A DNA stretch of 64,000 nt, taken from contig NZ_RJKL01000001.1 of the NCBI RefSeq assembly GCF_003751945.1, positions 7,210,501 through 7,274,500 on the forward strand, given 5' to 3'. Below, piece by piece: positions 42,337 through 52,652 of the stretch. Below the pieces are notes generated by a model. It made no database searches and was not told where the DNA came from. It was given only the letters and a program-made list of their open reading frames with translations. The DNA comes from Couchioplanes caeruleus. Lineage in GTDB: Bacteria > Actinomycetota > Actinomycetes > Mycobacteriales > Micromonosporaceae. A program made the translations under genes and the position numbers. Each line of letters opens with the position of its first letter. Positions within the stretch are counted from its first letter, which is position 1.

Positions 42337-44574
42337 TCAGTGGGCGCGTACCTCGGTGGCAGCGGCGACGAGGTGCCGCAGGGAGGCCTCGACCTCGGCG
42401 TAGCCGCGGGTCTTGAGGCCGCAGTCCGGGTTGACCCAGAGCCGCTGCGCCGGTACGGCCGCGACGGCGCGGCGCAGGGCCCCGGTCACCTCGGCTTGCG
42501 ACGGCACGCGGGGGGAGTGGATGTCCCACACGCCGGGTCCGATGCCGCGCCGGTAGCCGATGGCGGCCAGGTCGTCGAGCACCTCCATCTTCGAGCGTGA
42601 CGCCTCGATGCTGGTGACGTCAGCGTCGAGGGCGTCGATGGCGGTGAGGACCTCGCCGAACTCGGAGTAGCACAGGTGGGTGTGGATCTGGGTGTCGTCG
42701 CCGACGCCGCAGGTGGCGAGGCGGAACGCGCCGACCGCCCAGTCCAGGTACGCCTTCTGGTCGGCCGTGCGCAGCGGCAGGGTCTCGCGCAGGGCCGGTT
42801 CGTCGACCTGGATGACCGTGATCCCTGCCGCCTGCAGGTCGTGGCATTCGTCGCGCAGGGCGAGCGCCACTTGGTCGGCGGTGTCGGCCAACGGCTGGTC
42901 GGTGCGCACGAACGACCAGGCCAGGATGGTGACCGGGCCGGTGAGCATTCCCTTGACCGGCTTCAGGGTCAGCGACTGTGCGTAGGCGGACCATTGCACG
43001 GTCATCGGTGTCTTACGGGCGACGTCGCCGTAGATGATCGGTGGCCGGACGCAGCGTGAGCCGTAGGACTGCACCCAGCCGTGTGCGGTGGCGGCGAACC
43101 CGTCGAGTTGCTCGCCGAAGTACTGCACCATGTCGTTGCGTTCGGGCTCGCCGTGCACGAGCACGTCCAGGCCGAGTTCTTCCTGGAGCCGGATGACCCG
43201 GGCGATCTCGGCGTGCATCCGCGCGGTGTAGCCGGCCTCGTCGAGGGTCCCGGCCCGAAGCTCGGCGCGGGCCCGGCGCACCTCGGCGGTCTGCGGGAAC
43301 GACCCGATGGTGGTGGTTGGCAGCTCGGGCAGCCGCAGCCGCTGCTGCTGGTGGGCGGCCCGCGTCTCGTAGTCGCCGCGCTGCCGGTCGCTCACGCTGA
43401 GGGCGGCGAGCCGCGCGCGGACGTCGTGGCGGCGCCACGCCGGGGGCAGCGGCGGCAGCGGCTCGGGCAGGTGCGCGGTGCCGTCGCGCAGGGCCTTGCC
43501 GAGCTGGACGACCTCGTCGACCTTCTGCCGGGCGAACGCGAGCCGCTCGTACAGCTGCGGGTCGAGGTGGGTTTCGGTGGACAGGTCCATCGGTACGTGC
43601 AGCAGCGAACACGACGTGGACACGGCGACGTTGTCGGCGAGCCCAGCCACGGTCGCGCCGGCCGTGACGGCGGCGCGCAGGTCGGTGCGCCACACGTTGT
43701 GACCGTCGACGAGCCCGGCGACGATCGTCTTGCCGCGCAGCGGACCCACGGCGGCGAGCCGCCGCAGGTTGCCCGGCCCGGCGACCAGATCCAGGCCGAT
43801 CGCCTCGACCGGGGTGTCGAGCAGGGCGGGCAGGGCCTCGCCGAGTTCCCCGAAGTAGGTGGCGACGAAGATCCGCGGCCGGTGTTCCACCTGTCCGAGG
43901 CGGGTGTAGGCGCGGCGCAGCGCCTGGATCTCAGCCGGTGTGCGGTCGGCGGCGTAGGCGGGCTCGTCGAGCTGCACCCAGGTCACGCCCGCCTCGCCCA
44001 GCGCGGTCAGCAGCAGGGCGTAGGTGTCGACCAGGTCGTCCAGCCGGGCGAACGGGTCGTCGCCCTTGGACAGCAGCAGGAACGTGGCCGGGCCGACCAG
44101 CACCGGCCGGGTCGTGACGTCCAGTGCGCGGGCCTCGGCGTACTCACGCAGCGCCTTGCCGGGGTTCGCGGTGAAGACAGTGTCGGCGTCGATCTCGGGA
44201 ACGAGGTAGTGGTAGTTCGTGGTGAACCACTTCGTCAGCTCCAGCGCCGGCTCGGTATCGACGCCGCGGGCCATCGCGAAGTAGGTGTCCAGCTCGGATA
44301 GACCCAGTCGGCGGAACCGGTCGGGGATGGCGCCGACGGCGACGGCCGTGTCGAGCATGTGGTCGTAGTAGGAGAACGTGTTGGATGGGATGCCGTCGAG
44401 GCGGGCGTTGCGCAGTGCCAGCCACACCTCGGCGCGTAGCCGGGCCGCGGTCTTCTCCAGCGCGGTGGCGTCGATCGTGCCCGCCCAGTACGCCTCGACG
44501 GCCTTCTTCAATTCCCGGTCGGTGCCGATGCGGGGATAGCCGAGCACGGTGCTCTGCCCGAATGCGGTGGTCAC
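42337..44574 (-). CDS. metE: Cobalamin-independent methionine synthase
   Basis: This enzyme transfers a methyl group from 5-methyltetrahydropteroyl-triglutamate to homocysteine. The GTG at 44574 has GGAAGGA upstream; 745 aa is normal length. N-terminal half: [20 protein letters not shown] and [13 protein letters not shown]. Catalytic half: [43 protein letters not shown] and [14 protein letters not shown]. Zinc ligands lie in [17 protein letters not shown] and [17 protein letters not shown]. Cytosolic. A cobalamin riboswitch in its leader should shut it off when B12 is available for MetH. Confidence 0.97.
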   Translation of the reverse strand: MTTAFGQSTVLGYPRIGTDRELKKAVEAYWAGTIDATALEKTAARLRAEVWLALRNARLDGIPSNTFSYYDHMLDTAVAVGAIPDRFRRLGLSELDTYFAMARGVDTEPALELTKWFTTNYHYLVPEIDADTVFTANPGKALREYAEARALDVTTRPVLVGPATFLLLSKGDDPFARLDDLVDTYALLLTALGEAGVTWVQLDEPAYAADRTPAEIQALRRAYTRLGQVEHRPRIFVATYFGELGEALPALLDTPVEAIGLDLVAGPGNLRRLAAVGPLRGKTIVAGLVDGHNVWRTDLRAAVTAGATVAGLADNVAVSTSCSLLHVPMDLSTETHLDPQLYERLAFARQKVDEVVQLGKALRDGTAHLPEPLPPLPPAWRRHDVRARLAALSVSDRQRGDYETRAAHQQQRLRLPELPTTTIGSFPQTAEVRRARAELRAGTLDEAGYTARMHAEIARVIRLQEELGLDVLVHGEPERNDMVQYFGEQLDGFAATAHGWVQSYGSRCVRPPIIYGDVARKTPMTVQWSAYAQSLTLKPVKGMLTGPVTILAWSFVRTDQPLADTADQVALALRDECHDLQAAGITVIQVDEPALRETLPLRTADQKAYLDWAVGAFRLATCGVGDDTQIHTHLCYSEFGEVLTAIDALDADVTSIEASRSKMEVLDDLAAIGYRRGIGPGVWDIHSPRVPSQAEVTGALRRAVAAVPAQRLWVNPDCGLKTRGYAEVEASLRHLVAAATEVRAH

Positions 44575-44696
44575 AGGGGGTCCTTCCCTCGAAGAGCCCA
44601 GCGGGCACGGGAAGGAGAAAGGCAGGGTACGGCGAGGTACCGACTCCCGCCCAGGCCCTCCCGAGGAGCCGCCGGCGGCGCACACCGGCGGTGTGC

Positions 44697-44890
44697 GCAG
44701 TGCTGGCAGGTCTTCGGACTCACGGGCGTGACCATGGTGGTCGCCTACTGGCCGTCGCTTCCCAGACCCTCGCGGGTCCAGTGCTTCAATGACGGCGGTC
44801 GTTCCCGCTTACCGCTGCGGGGCAGTCCCGGTCTTCCACCGGGTTCCCTCTTACGACGCCCCACCAAGCTGTCGGCGGGGCGAACCAGCA
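44697..44890 (-). ncRNA. Cobalamin (AdoCbl) riboswitch in the metE leader
   Basis: On the minus strand the order is AAGAGGGAACCCGGTGGAAG, ACCGGGACTGCCCCGCAGCG, GTAAGCGGGA, CACTGG, GGGTCTGGGAAGCGACGG and, at the 3' end, CGTGAGTCCGAAGACCTGCC. These are the conserved core and B12-box-type elements of cobalamin riboswitches. It ends about 120 bases before the metE GTG, oriented with it. Repression of the B12-independent enzyme by cobalamin is the known logic for this arrangement. Confidence 0.92.
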
Positions 44891-45081
44891 CCACCGGTCA
44901 TTCTACGGCCCCGGCAGGCTTGCTGTCGTCGACGGCGACCACCACCATTTGGGCGGTGGCCACTGTGGTCGCCGGTACGGCCCGATCCCACCGGTCCGCG
45001 GTCAACCTGACCGCGACCTCCAAGCCCTCTCTTGTGAGACGCTCCCGCAGAACCTCTCCAGCTCTGCAACGACGGCAGCAG

Positions 45082-45096
45082 TTCTTCGCTGGAAGC
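45082..45096 (+). repeat. 15-nt exact repeat, left copy, flanking the ABC-F gene
   Basis: TTCTTCGCTGGAAGC is repeated exactly at 46946-46960, with further similarity on the 3' side (CACGGGCGGG against TAGGGGCGGG). The right copy encodes the C-terminus [12 protein letters not shown] of the ABC-F protein. In the same frame the left copy reads SSLEATGGSG. It may be the end of a lost tandem copy or a cassette boundary. Confidence 0.55.
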
Positions 45097-45115
45097 CACG
45101 GGCGGGTCAGGTACC

Positions 45116-45169
45116 GTGAACGTCATGGCACGAGGTATCTGGTCGCAGAAGGTCCGCACCGCCCGCTGA
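45116..45169 (+). CDS. Possible leader peptide ahead of the ABC-F gene
   Basis: A 17-codon frame (GTG at 45116 or ATG at 45125; product ending MARGIWSQKVRTAR) lies 100 bases before the ABC-F TTG, within GC-rich inverted sequence. Antibiotic-induced attenuation through short leader ORFs is known for ribosome-protection genes. No clear ribosome site is visible, so this is tentative. Confidence 0.3.
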   Translation: MNVMARGIWSQKVRTAR

Positions 45170-45269
45170 CGGCGGCGCCTTCCCCTGCTGAATCCGCGCT
45201 CGCCGTCCCGGACCCCGCCGGGCGGCCGCCTGCTGCTGCCCGGCTCCACTGCGAGCCGCGGAGTACCTG

Positions 45270-46985
<1,716 letters not shown>

Positions 46986-47300
46986 CCAACTCTTCGACCC
47001 CAGGTCGCAAGATCGTTAGCAACGCCCCAAGGCAGCCGGGCGGAGACTGTGTGGCATCTCTCAGCGTCGAACCGGTCGCCGCGGGAGCGCGTGTTGAACC
47101 GACCGGCCGACGAGGGCGCTACCCCCCCCGGAATCGCACGGAAGAACCGACTGTGCAGACGACAGACCGAACCCGACGCAGGGCCGGCTGTCCCTATTGC
47201 TGACCGTCGCAGGCGTGGCGACGACCGCGCTGCTGGCGCCGGCCGGGCCGGCCGCCGCGGCTGAGCCTCGGCCCACCTGTGAGGGCCGGGCGGCCGGGGA
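46986..47300. other. Gap with a truncated signal-peptide reading frame
   Basis: One plus-strand frame at about 47175-47300 reads LSLLLTVAGVATTALLAPAG followed by PAAAAEPRPTCEGRAAGDGC, a convincing signal peptide and mature start. It is lost where the opposite-strand resolvase remnant begins. It is probably the 5' end of a secreted-protein gene destroyed by the insertion. Nothing else is supported. Confidence 0.35.
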
Positions 47301-47760
47301 CGGGTGTTGCCCTTTCTTCTCCCCCTTTGTGATGACGAGTTGCGAGGCGACGTCGCGCAGGCTCATCTCTTGGCTGCGCAGGTGCAGTGCCATGGACAGC
47401 ATGTGGTCGTCGGTGACGCTGGCGCCGCCGATGCTCTTGCCCCGGGTGCGGCCGGACTCGTGGCCTTCCAGGGTGCGGTCGCGGATGTACTCGCGTTCCC
47501 TCCCGGACGGGGCCGCCAGCACGGTGAACACGATTCCCGACGGGGCATGCGAGCCCTGCAGCTCACCGGCGAGGAACTCTAGGCCGACGCCGGGTGCTTT
47601 CAGCTGCTCAACCAGGGCGGCCAACTCCAGACCGCGGCCCAGCCGCTTGTGCTAGTGGACGACGAGGGTGACCGCGGCGCCGGAGGCCCGAATCTCCTGG
47701 GCGAGGTGGCCCTGCGCTTGGGTAGCTGAACGGGATCCTGTTGGCAAATTTGGACAAGCT
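47300..47760 (-). pseudogene. Serine recombinase (resolvase) with internal stop and lost ends
   Basis: The frame reads HLAQEIRASGAAVTLVVH, TAG (at about 47653-47655), HKRLGRGLELAALVEQLKAP, GVGLEFLAGELQGSHAPSGI, YIRDRTLEGHESGRTRGKSI and MSLRDVASQLVITKGEKKGQ. This is a resolvase/invertase of the small serine-recombinase type. The internal TAG replaces a codon normally Glu (VVHEHKRL). The N-terminal catalytic Ser region and the end of the helix-turn-helix domain are missing. It lies directly downstream of the graspetide ligase gene. Confidence 0.75.
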
Positions 47761-47992
47761 GGTGACGTGCGGGAATATCGGTCTGGACGCCATTTCAACG
47801 CCTTGCCCAGCGCTGCCCGGGCCGGATAAGGCGGGTCTCAGCGGCGATCCGGCGGTCGGAGGCGAGCAGGCCAGCGGTTCTATGGGCACCAAGACCGGCA
47901 TCACCCGCGCTGGCTGGCGGACTTACCGGCCAGCGGCCGCCGGCTGACCATATCCACCTGCAAGTACGGCGGTTCGTGTGCGTGGCGCCTGC

Positions 47993-48961
47993 TCACATCA
48001 TGGTTACTCCGCGTCGCACCTCCTGGCAGACGAAGTCCGCGAACGGTGTTACCAGATCCAGCCCGAGGAGTCCCTGTGCGAAGAGGAACTGACCCTGCGG
48101 ATTGAGTTCCAGCCACACCGGGTCCCGAGCGTCATCGAGTTTCAGGTCGAACACCCCCATGCGCAGGCCCAGGCGGTGCAGGAGTTCGGCGAGGCGCCGC
48201 GTCAGGTTACCGTCCAGCCGAACTTCGTAGATGGGTACGTTCAGGTTTCTGCGCCAATCTAGGTCGGGTGACTCGATCTGCACGGCGTACGCCGTTTCCT
48301 CGAGGACCAGGACCCGCAGGTGCCGGAACCCGGGCACGTGCTCCTGGTAGATCGCCGGCGCGAGCCGCATCGAGTCCTCGGCGGCCAGGTGCTCCTCAAG
48401 AACCGGTGCGGTCAGCAGCGGCCAAACCGTACTGCCTTTGATCGTCTTGACGATGACACCGTTGGGCATGGACGCGTGGAACTGCCGGATCTGTCGTGGA
48501 TCCTGGCTGACGAGGGTGCGAGGAATCCGTAGGCCACATGCCTCGGCGGCGCGCAGCTGCACGAGCTTGTTGTCGGCCAGCCGGGTGGCGTGCGGATCAC
48601 TTATCCAGGTTCCGCGGAACTCGGTGACCAGAAGGCCGAGCAGCGCCCAGTGGCAGTCATTTCTGATGACCTGGATCTGCGCCGGATCCGTTACGAACGG
48701 GGGCACGACCTGGGGAACGTTGAACCGTCGCAGCCAGATGAGGTCCAGTTCCCGCACGTCGACCAGGTCGCCCTCGTGCGACGGCAGTAGGCAGACGTTA
48801 TCCGACCAGGTGATGCCGCCGCTTCCGGCGAGACGGTCCGTTTCGATCACGCTACAGATGACGCCCTCGCGCTGACGCAACTCCTGCTGAACGAGCAAGG
48901 CGTGTAAGTCGTTCCGAAGCGACAGGATGGCGATGTGGCAGGATGTCACCGACTCGCTCAT
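47993..48961 (-). CDS. ATP-grasp ribosomal peptide maturase (graspetide ligase)
   Basis: This 322-aa ligase makes ester/amide side-chain crosslinks in a precursor peptide. Features: DLIWLRRFNVPQVVPPFV, WISDPHATRLADNKLVQLRA (pre-grasp), CGLRIPRTLVSQDP, GVIVKTIKGSTVW (ATP-binding Lys), IYQEHVPGFRHLRVLVLEET and the metal site MGVFDLKLDD plus VWLELNPQGQFLF. These match MvdD/TgnB-type enzymes of the graspetide class. Start ATG at 48961, a TTG two codons earlier. It lies 15 bases downstream of its probable precursor gene. No methyltransferase or transporter follows, because a dead resolvase abuts it. Confidence 0.9.
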   Translation of the reverse strand: MSESVTSCHIAILSLRNDLHALLVQQELRQREGVICSVIETDRLAGSGGITWSDNVCLLPSHEGDLVDVRELDLIWLRRFNVPQVVPPFVTDPAQIQVIRNDCHWALLGLLVTEFRGTWISDPHATRLADNKLVQLRAAEACGLRIPRTLVSQDPRQIRQFHASMPNGVIVKTIKGSTVWPLLTAPVLEEHLAAEDSMRLAPAIYQEHVPGFRHLRVLVLEETAYAVQIESPDLDWRRNLNVPIYEVRLDGNLTRRLAELLHRLGLRMGVFDLKLDDARDPVWLELNPQGQFLFAQGLLGLDLVTPFADFVCQEVRRGVTMM

Positions 48962-48976
48962 GAACAAGACCCGGGG

Positions 48977-49288
48977 TTAGTCGTAGTCGGGATCGTCGAC
49001 TTTGCGGGGATCCCCGGAAATCGTTCCGGTGCAGGTGCCGGTGTTGGGGTCGGCGCCACCATCGTCATCCGGAATAACCACGGCCCGATCACGGATCTCT
49101 CGAACCTGAGTGCGGAGGAACTCCATCGTCATTCTCTCCCACTCGGCGAGCCGTTCCGGGGGTATCACCTCGACGTCGGCGACCGGTTGCACCAGGAAGA
49201 CCATGGGGAACACGGCCTTTTTCTCCTTTTTCGCTGCCGGCGGTCCAGCCTGCCGGCCCTCTGGTTCGTTGCTCTGTGTTGCGGTCAT
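48977..49288 (-). CDS. Graspetide precursor peptide (103 aa)
   Basis: The ATG at 49288 opens a peptide with a Gln/Glu/Ala-rich start. A conserved-looking leader follows (KKEKKAVFPMVFLVQPVADV then EVIPPERLAEWERMTMEFLR). The C-terminal core is PNTGTCTGTISGDP followed by RKVDDPDYD. Three Thr spaced TxTCTxT plus later Thr/Ser, and five or more Asp/Glu/Lys acceptors, fit omega-ester or amide macrocycles installed by ATP-grasp enzymes. The single Cys is unusual. Placement immediately before the ligase gene is the main evidence. Confidence 0.8.
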   Translation of the reverse strand: MTATQSNEPEGRQAGPPAAKKEKKAVFPMVFLVQPVADVEVIPPERLAEWERMTMEFLRTQVREIRDRAVVIPDDDGGADPNTGTCTGTISGDPRKVDDPDYD

Positions 49289-49770
49289 GAAATGCCCCGT
49301 CTCGTGCGCACACAATGGCCTGTCCCAGGGAAGGGGTCGTTTTACTGGATCCGCGAAAGCGCCGATATATCGCCGACGCCGCGAATTGGAACGAGGGAGC
49401 AAGGGCCAGGTGAACGCCATATTGGGACTATTTCCGTTTGCCGTCAATGCGGCTGACCAAGATTTTACACAAGGGGTGCTGGTGACGGCTGGCGAAGAAA
49501 GGGGCGGATTCGCTGAGTGAGCCGTTTCAACCCTTTTGAGGCTGCTCAAATACGGTGCGGCAGGCGCAGGGTGATTGCGTTCTCGCGGTCCAGGCACCCG
49601 TGCCACAACTTCCCAGTCCCTTGGTCAATGCCTCATGGCGTACCCGCTGGAAGGCGCGGCAACCGGACAGGCTGGTGCCGCCTCCATTCGGCCGGTGGGC
49701 GGGTTCGGCCGGGTGCCGTGTGCAGCCGTTCGCCGGGACGTTCGCGGCATCCGCGCCGCGCTGGGCGCGA
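49289..49770. other. Intergenic region upstream of the graspetide precursor
   Basis: It should hold the promoter of the minus-strand graspetide pair. It is relatively AT-rich around 49420-49470 (ATTTTACACAAGG). No gene or RNA is recognised. Confidence 0.4.
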
Positions 49771-50694
49771 TCAGGGAAGGAACGCTGTGCGGGCTCCACT
49801 TGCGACGCCAAGCGCTTGATCATGTTCAGCCTGACCTGTGCCACGAGGCGTCTGCCGAGGACGGTACGGGCCCGGATCGGATCCGGGCGCGAAGCGCCGG
49901 CTTCGTTGCCGCCGGTAGGGCCGGCGGGAATCTTGGCTGAAGTGCCGGACGATGAAGACCGATATGGCCGCGCTCGCGAGCGCCACCAGGACGAAGGCGA
50001 GCACCGGTGTGGACGTCTCGGATCTCGCCGCTGACTGAAGCTGTGTGGCACCTGCCGATCCGCCCGTGGCGGATCCCGGCGGGGCTGCGGTCGGCAGCGC
50101 GGCGAAGTCGACGATGCCGCTGCTCTCCAGCAGGGTCATGTGCGTCATGACGAACTGGTTGGTGCGCTGGGCGAGTTTGCGCATCGTGTCGTTGCGGGTG
50201 CTCGCCCGGATCGTGGCGATGGCCGGGAAGATCTTGCCGTGGGCCGCCCGCAGCCGGTCGATGTACACCCGGTCGAACTCTTCGCCCTCCGCGTCGCGCA
50301 TCTCGTCGAGCCAACCCTGTTGGTCGGCGTTGGGCTTGTTCGGCAGGGAGACGTCCAGCTTCTTGGCCGCGTCGCGGACGAGCTGGTCGAGCGCGACGTG
50401 CTGGGCGGCGATGTCGCGCCCGATGGACTGGATCCGGGGATCGTCCGACTTCTCCTGAGCCATCTTGCCGGCGGGAATCTCCCAGAGCCCGGCGAGGCGG
50501 ACCTTCACCGCGAAGTCGCGGTCGGCGTCGGAGACCTCGCCCTTGCCCCGGTCGGTGATCAGCCCGTTCGGCGGGTCCGGTACGCCGGGTTCAGCACGTG
50601 CCCCCTGCGGGTCCAGCAGAAGGAGAACCGCGGTGGCCAGCGCCGCACCCCACAGGCGGCGCTGCCACCGCAACATCCGATTGATGGCGAACAC
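49771..50694 (-). CDS. DUF4142 secreted/anchored protein
   Basis: The GTG at 50694 has GGAGG a few bases upstream. The signal-like segment RRLWGAALATAVLLLLDPQG ends ARAE. The DUF4142 helical bundle follows: DRDFAVKVRLAGLWEIPAGK, IGRDIAAQHVALDQLVRDAA, WLDEMRDAEGEEFDRVYIDR and LRAAHGKIFPAIATIRAST. Near the C-terminus is a membrane span (TPVLAFVLVALASAAISVFI) and a basic tail of about 55 residues that may be out of family. DUF4142 proteins are exported bundles of unknown function. It stands alone. Confidence 0.85.
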   Translation of the reverse strand: MFAINRMLRWQRRLWGAALATAVLLLLDPQGARAEPGVPDPPNGLITDRGKGEVSDADRDFAVKVRLAGLWEIPAGKMAQEKSDDPRIQSIGRDIAAQHVALDQLVRDAAKKLDVSLPNKPNADQQGWLDEMRDAEGEEFDRVYIDRLRAAHGKIFPAIATIRASTRNDTMRKLAQRTNQFVMTHMTLLESSGIVDFAALPTAAPPGSATGGSAGATQLQSAARSETSTPVLAFVLVALASAAISVFIVRHFSQDSRRPYRRQRSRRFAPGSDPGPYRPRQTPRGTGQAEHDQALGVASGARTAFLP

Positions 50695-50989
50695 GTCAGC
50701 CTCCAGCCATGGCCTGGGAACGTCCCTGGTGAGCGGAACTACGTGGCTCGGCATGCTTCGGATCAACACGCGAGACGGATTTGCGCAGGTTCCTTCCCCG
50801 GCCCCGACACGCCCTCGCCCCTCAACCACGGTGGGGCCGTCCCGCAGAACGCTAGCCACACCCTCGCTGTCTGAACCCGGGCGGACGACGGAGGTCGTGT
50901 CAACGGCACGGCCTCGCCCCCGCTGACCGCGCGGGACGAGGAGCACCACCCTCCACCAGTCCCGCTCTCCATCGGCGCGACCCCTCCTG

Positions 50990-51125
50990 CGGCATTCACG
51001 CGTTCGGGGCCTCGGCGGCGGGCCCGGCAGTACCTTTCCGGGCTGGTCGGGGGCCTGGACCGGATCAACGGCTGGACCCTGGCGGAACAGGCCGGCGACA
51101 TCTCGCCGGGCGAAATGCAACGCTG
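50990..51125 (+). pseudogene. IS701 transposase fragment
   Basis: The frame reads FTRSGPRRRARQYLSGLVGG then LDRINGWTLAEQAGDISPGE. This is close to residues 36-75 of the full IS701 transposase at 60842-62014 (FTRAEPRRRARQYLCGLVAG). Only this ~45-residue piece remains. Confidence 0.7.
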
Positions 51126-51127
51126 CC

Positions 51128-51690
51128 GGCGTGCTCACGGTGCCCGGTGCCGCGTACGCCGCCGACACGACGACCCAGTTGTCCGCCACGCAGATGGTCG
51201 CGGCGTTGAAGCCGGTGGCGATCGCGTCCACGGCCGCAGCCGATGGCGGCTGGAAGGCCGACATCACCATGACTCAGGGGATCTGGGTCTCCGGGAGGAT
51301 GTCCAGCATCATGGAGAGCGTGAGTAAGAAGCGATCTCGGAGGCCGCGGCGTGTGTTCACGCCGGAGTTCAAGGCCGAGATCGTCGAGTTGTGCGGGGAC
51401 AACGCCGTCGCCGAATCGTTTTTCGCCACGATCGAGACCGAACTGCTGCACCGGCGGGCCTGGCCCACCCGCGAGACCGCCCGGCAGGCGATATTCGAGT
51501 ACATCGAAGGCTGGTACAACACCCGCCGCCGACACTGTGGGACTCCGATGGCCAGTACGAGTGGTTCATCGCCTCGACCCTGGTGTCCACCGGCACCCAC
51601 GGTCCGATCTTCGTGTGGTGCACCGGTGTCGGCCGGGTGTGGTGGACCAACGCGGAAGACTCCGGCGAAAGTGACGACCACCGCGATCGG
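51128..51690 (+). pseudogene. Secreted-protein gene broken by an IS3 insertion
   Basis: Before the IS3 scrap the frame reads VLTVPGAAYAADTTTQLSAT then QMVAALKPVAIASTAAADGG, the end of a signal peptide and the mature start. After it (about 51535-51690) a different frame reads LWDSDGQYEWFIASTLVSTG then THGPIFVWCTGVGRVW. These look like two parts of one exported protein. The true N-terminus is also cut by the IS701 fragment. Confidence 0.4.
51305..51535 (+). pseudogene. IS3-family element fragment (OrfA start joined to OrfB end)
   Basis: KKRSRRPRRVFTPEFKAEIV is the start of an IS3 OrfA. It is followed immediately by DNAVAESFFATIETELLHRR then RQAIFEYIEGWYNTRRRH, the end of OrfB. The ~1 kb between is deleted, leaving an in-frame fusion with no catalytic DDE triad. 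Confidence 0.75.
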
Positions 51691-51902
51691 TGACGAGAAC
51701 AGCTACTCCGGGCCCGGCGCAGCCGGTATCGCCCAAGAGCTGACAGCATCTGGACTGGACGATGCCGACCCGGCCACCTCGCGGCGCACGGCCGGCCACC
51801 GGCCTGCGGTGCCGGCGCTCACCGAGCCGGCATCGCCTGTCGTCGCCGCTCACGTCGGCTGTCGCTACTGGTGGCCAACCTCGCGATCCGGTCTGATGGT
51901 GC

Positions 51903-52583
51903 CTACGGCGTGGTGGGTCCGGCATTGATGGTCACCGGGGCGACGGTCACGTCCACTCGCATGGTCAGATCGTCGATCCACAGGCTGGTGGCGCCTGCCT
52001 CCAACCGGGACTGCAACTGCACCCGGTAGACGCACGGCTGTTGATTGGCGGATTCGCGGCAGGTCGCCACATACTCCTGGGCCAACGTGTTGGCCTGCCA
52101 GTCGTTCGCCCCGCCCTTGGCCGAGTCCCAGGCATAGCTGTCGGGGCGCCCGGTGTTGTCTGGCAAGGTCGGAGAGCCGTTGACCAGGAACCGGCCGCCG
52201 CACCATCCGATGCTGGCCTCCTCTTTACCCTGACAGTCCAGTTCCGCTACGGCTGTCAGGTCGACCAGTGCCTGGGCTCCGAACGGAACCGTGAAGGAGA
52301 GCTGTCCACAGGCGACGTCGAACCATTCGGCGCCGAACTTGGCCTCCTCGTAGGTGAACGGCACGTTGTTGACATTGCGGTACTTCTGCTCCGCCGGATG
52401 CAACTGACGCAGGAAGAGGCACTGGTCGGGCGCGTACTCCGCCCCGTACATCTTGATGCCCTGCGGATTCACCGGGTCGGGGCCGGGAGCGGCCGCGGCG
52501 GGTACGGAAACCCCGAGCAACGCGACAGCACCGCCCAGTACCAGACCTGCGGTGCGCTTCCACGACAGGTGTTTCGACGACAT
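51903..52583 (-). CDS. Secreted protein of unknown function
   Basis: 226 aa with a clear signal peptide (KRTAGLVLGGAVALLGVSVP, cut after AAA). The mature part has six Cys in loosely paired positions (DQCLFLRQ, FDVACGQL, ELDCQGKEE, IGWCGGRF, VATCRESANQQPCVY), suggesting disulfides. The C-terminus is beta-rich (SLWIDDLTMRVDVTVAPVTI). It lies 69 bases downstream of the large regulator gene on the same strand and may belong to its regulon. The family was not recognised. Confidence 0.7.
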   Translation of the reverse strand: MSSKHLSWKRTAGLVLGGAVALLGVSVPAAAAPGPDPVNPQGIKMYGAEYAPDQCLFLRQLHPAEQKYRNVNNVPFTYEEAKFGAEWFDVACGQLSFTVPFGAQALVDLTAVAELDCQGKEEASIGWCGGRFLVNGSPTLPDNTGRPDSYAWDSAKGGANDWQANTLAQEYVATCRESANQQPCVYRVQLQSRLEAGATSLWIDDLTMRVDVTVAPVTINAGPTTP

Positions 52584-52652
52584 GAGACCTCCCTGATCGG
52601 CAACGGATTCCAGCAGTGTCGTCCGCCGGGTCAGAGCGCCCTCAAAGCGTCG

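Noticed and set aside
43081..44301. 400-codon plus-strand frame
   Set aside because: It lies wholly antisense to metE, which has unambiguous catalytic motifs.
48977..49606. Longer version of the graspetide precursor frame starting near 49606
   Set aside because: The upstream part has poor codon bias and no ribosome site; the ATG at 49288 gives a normal precursor length.
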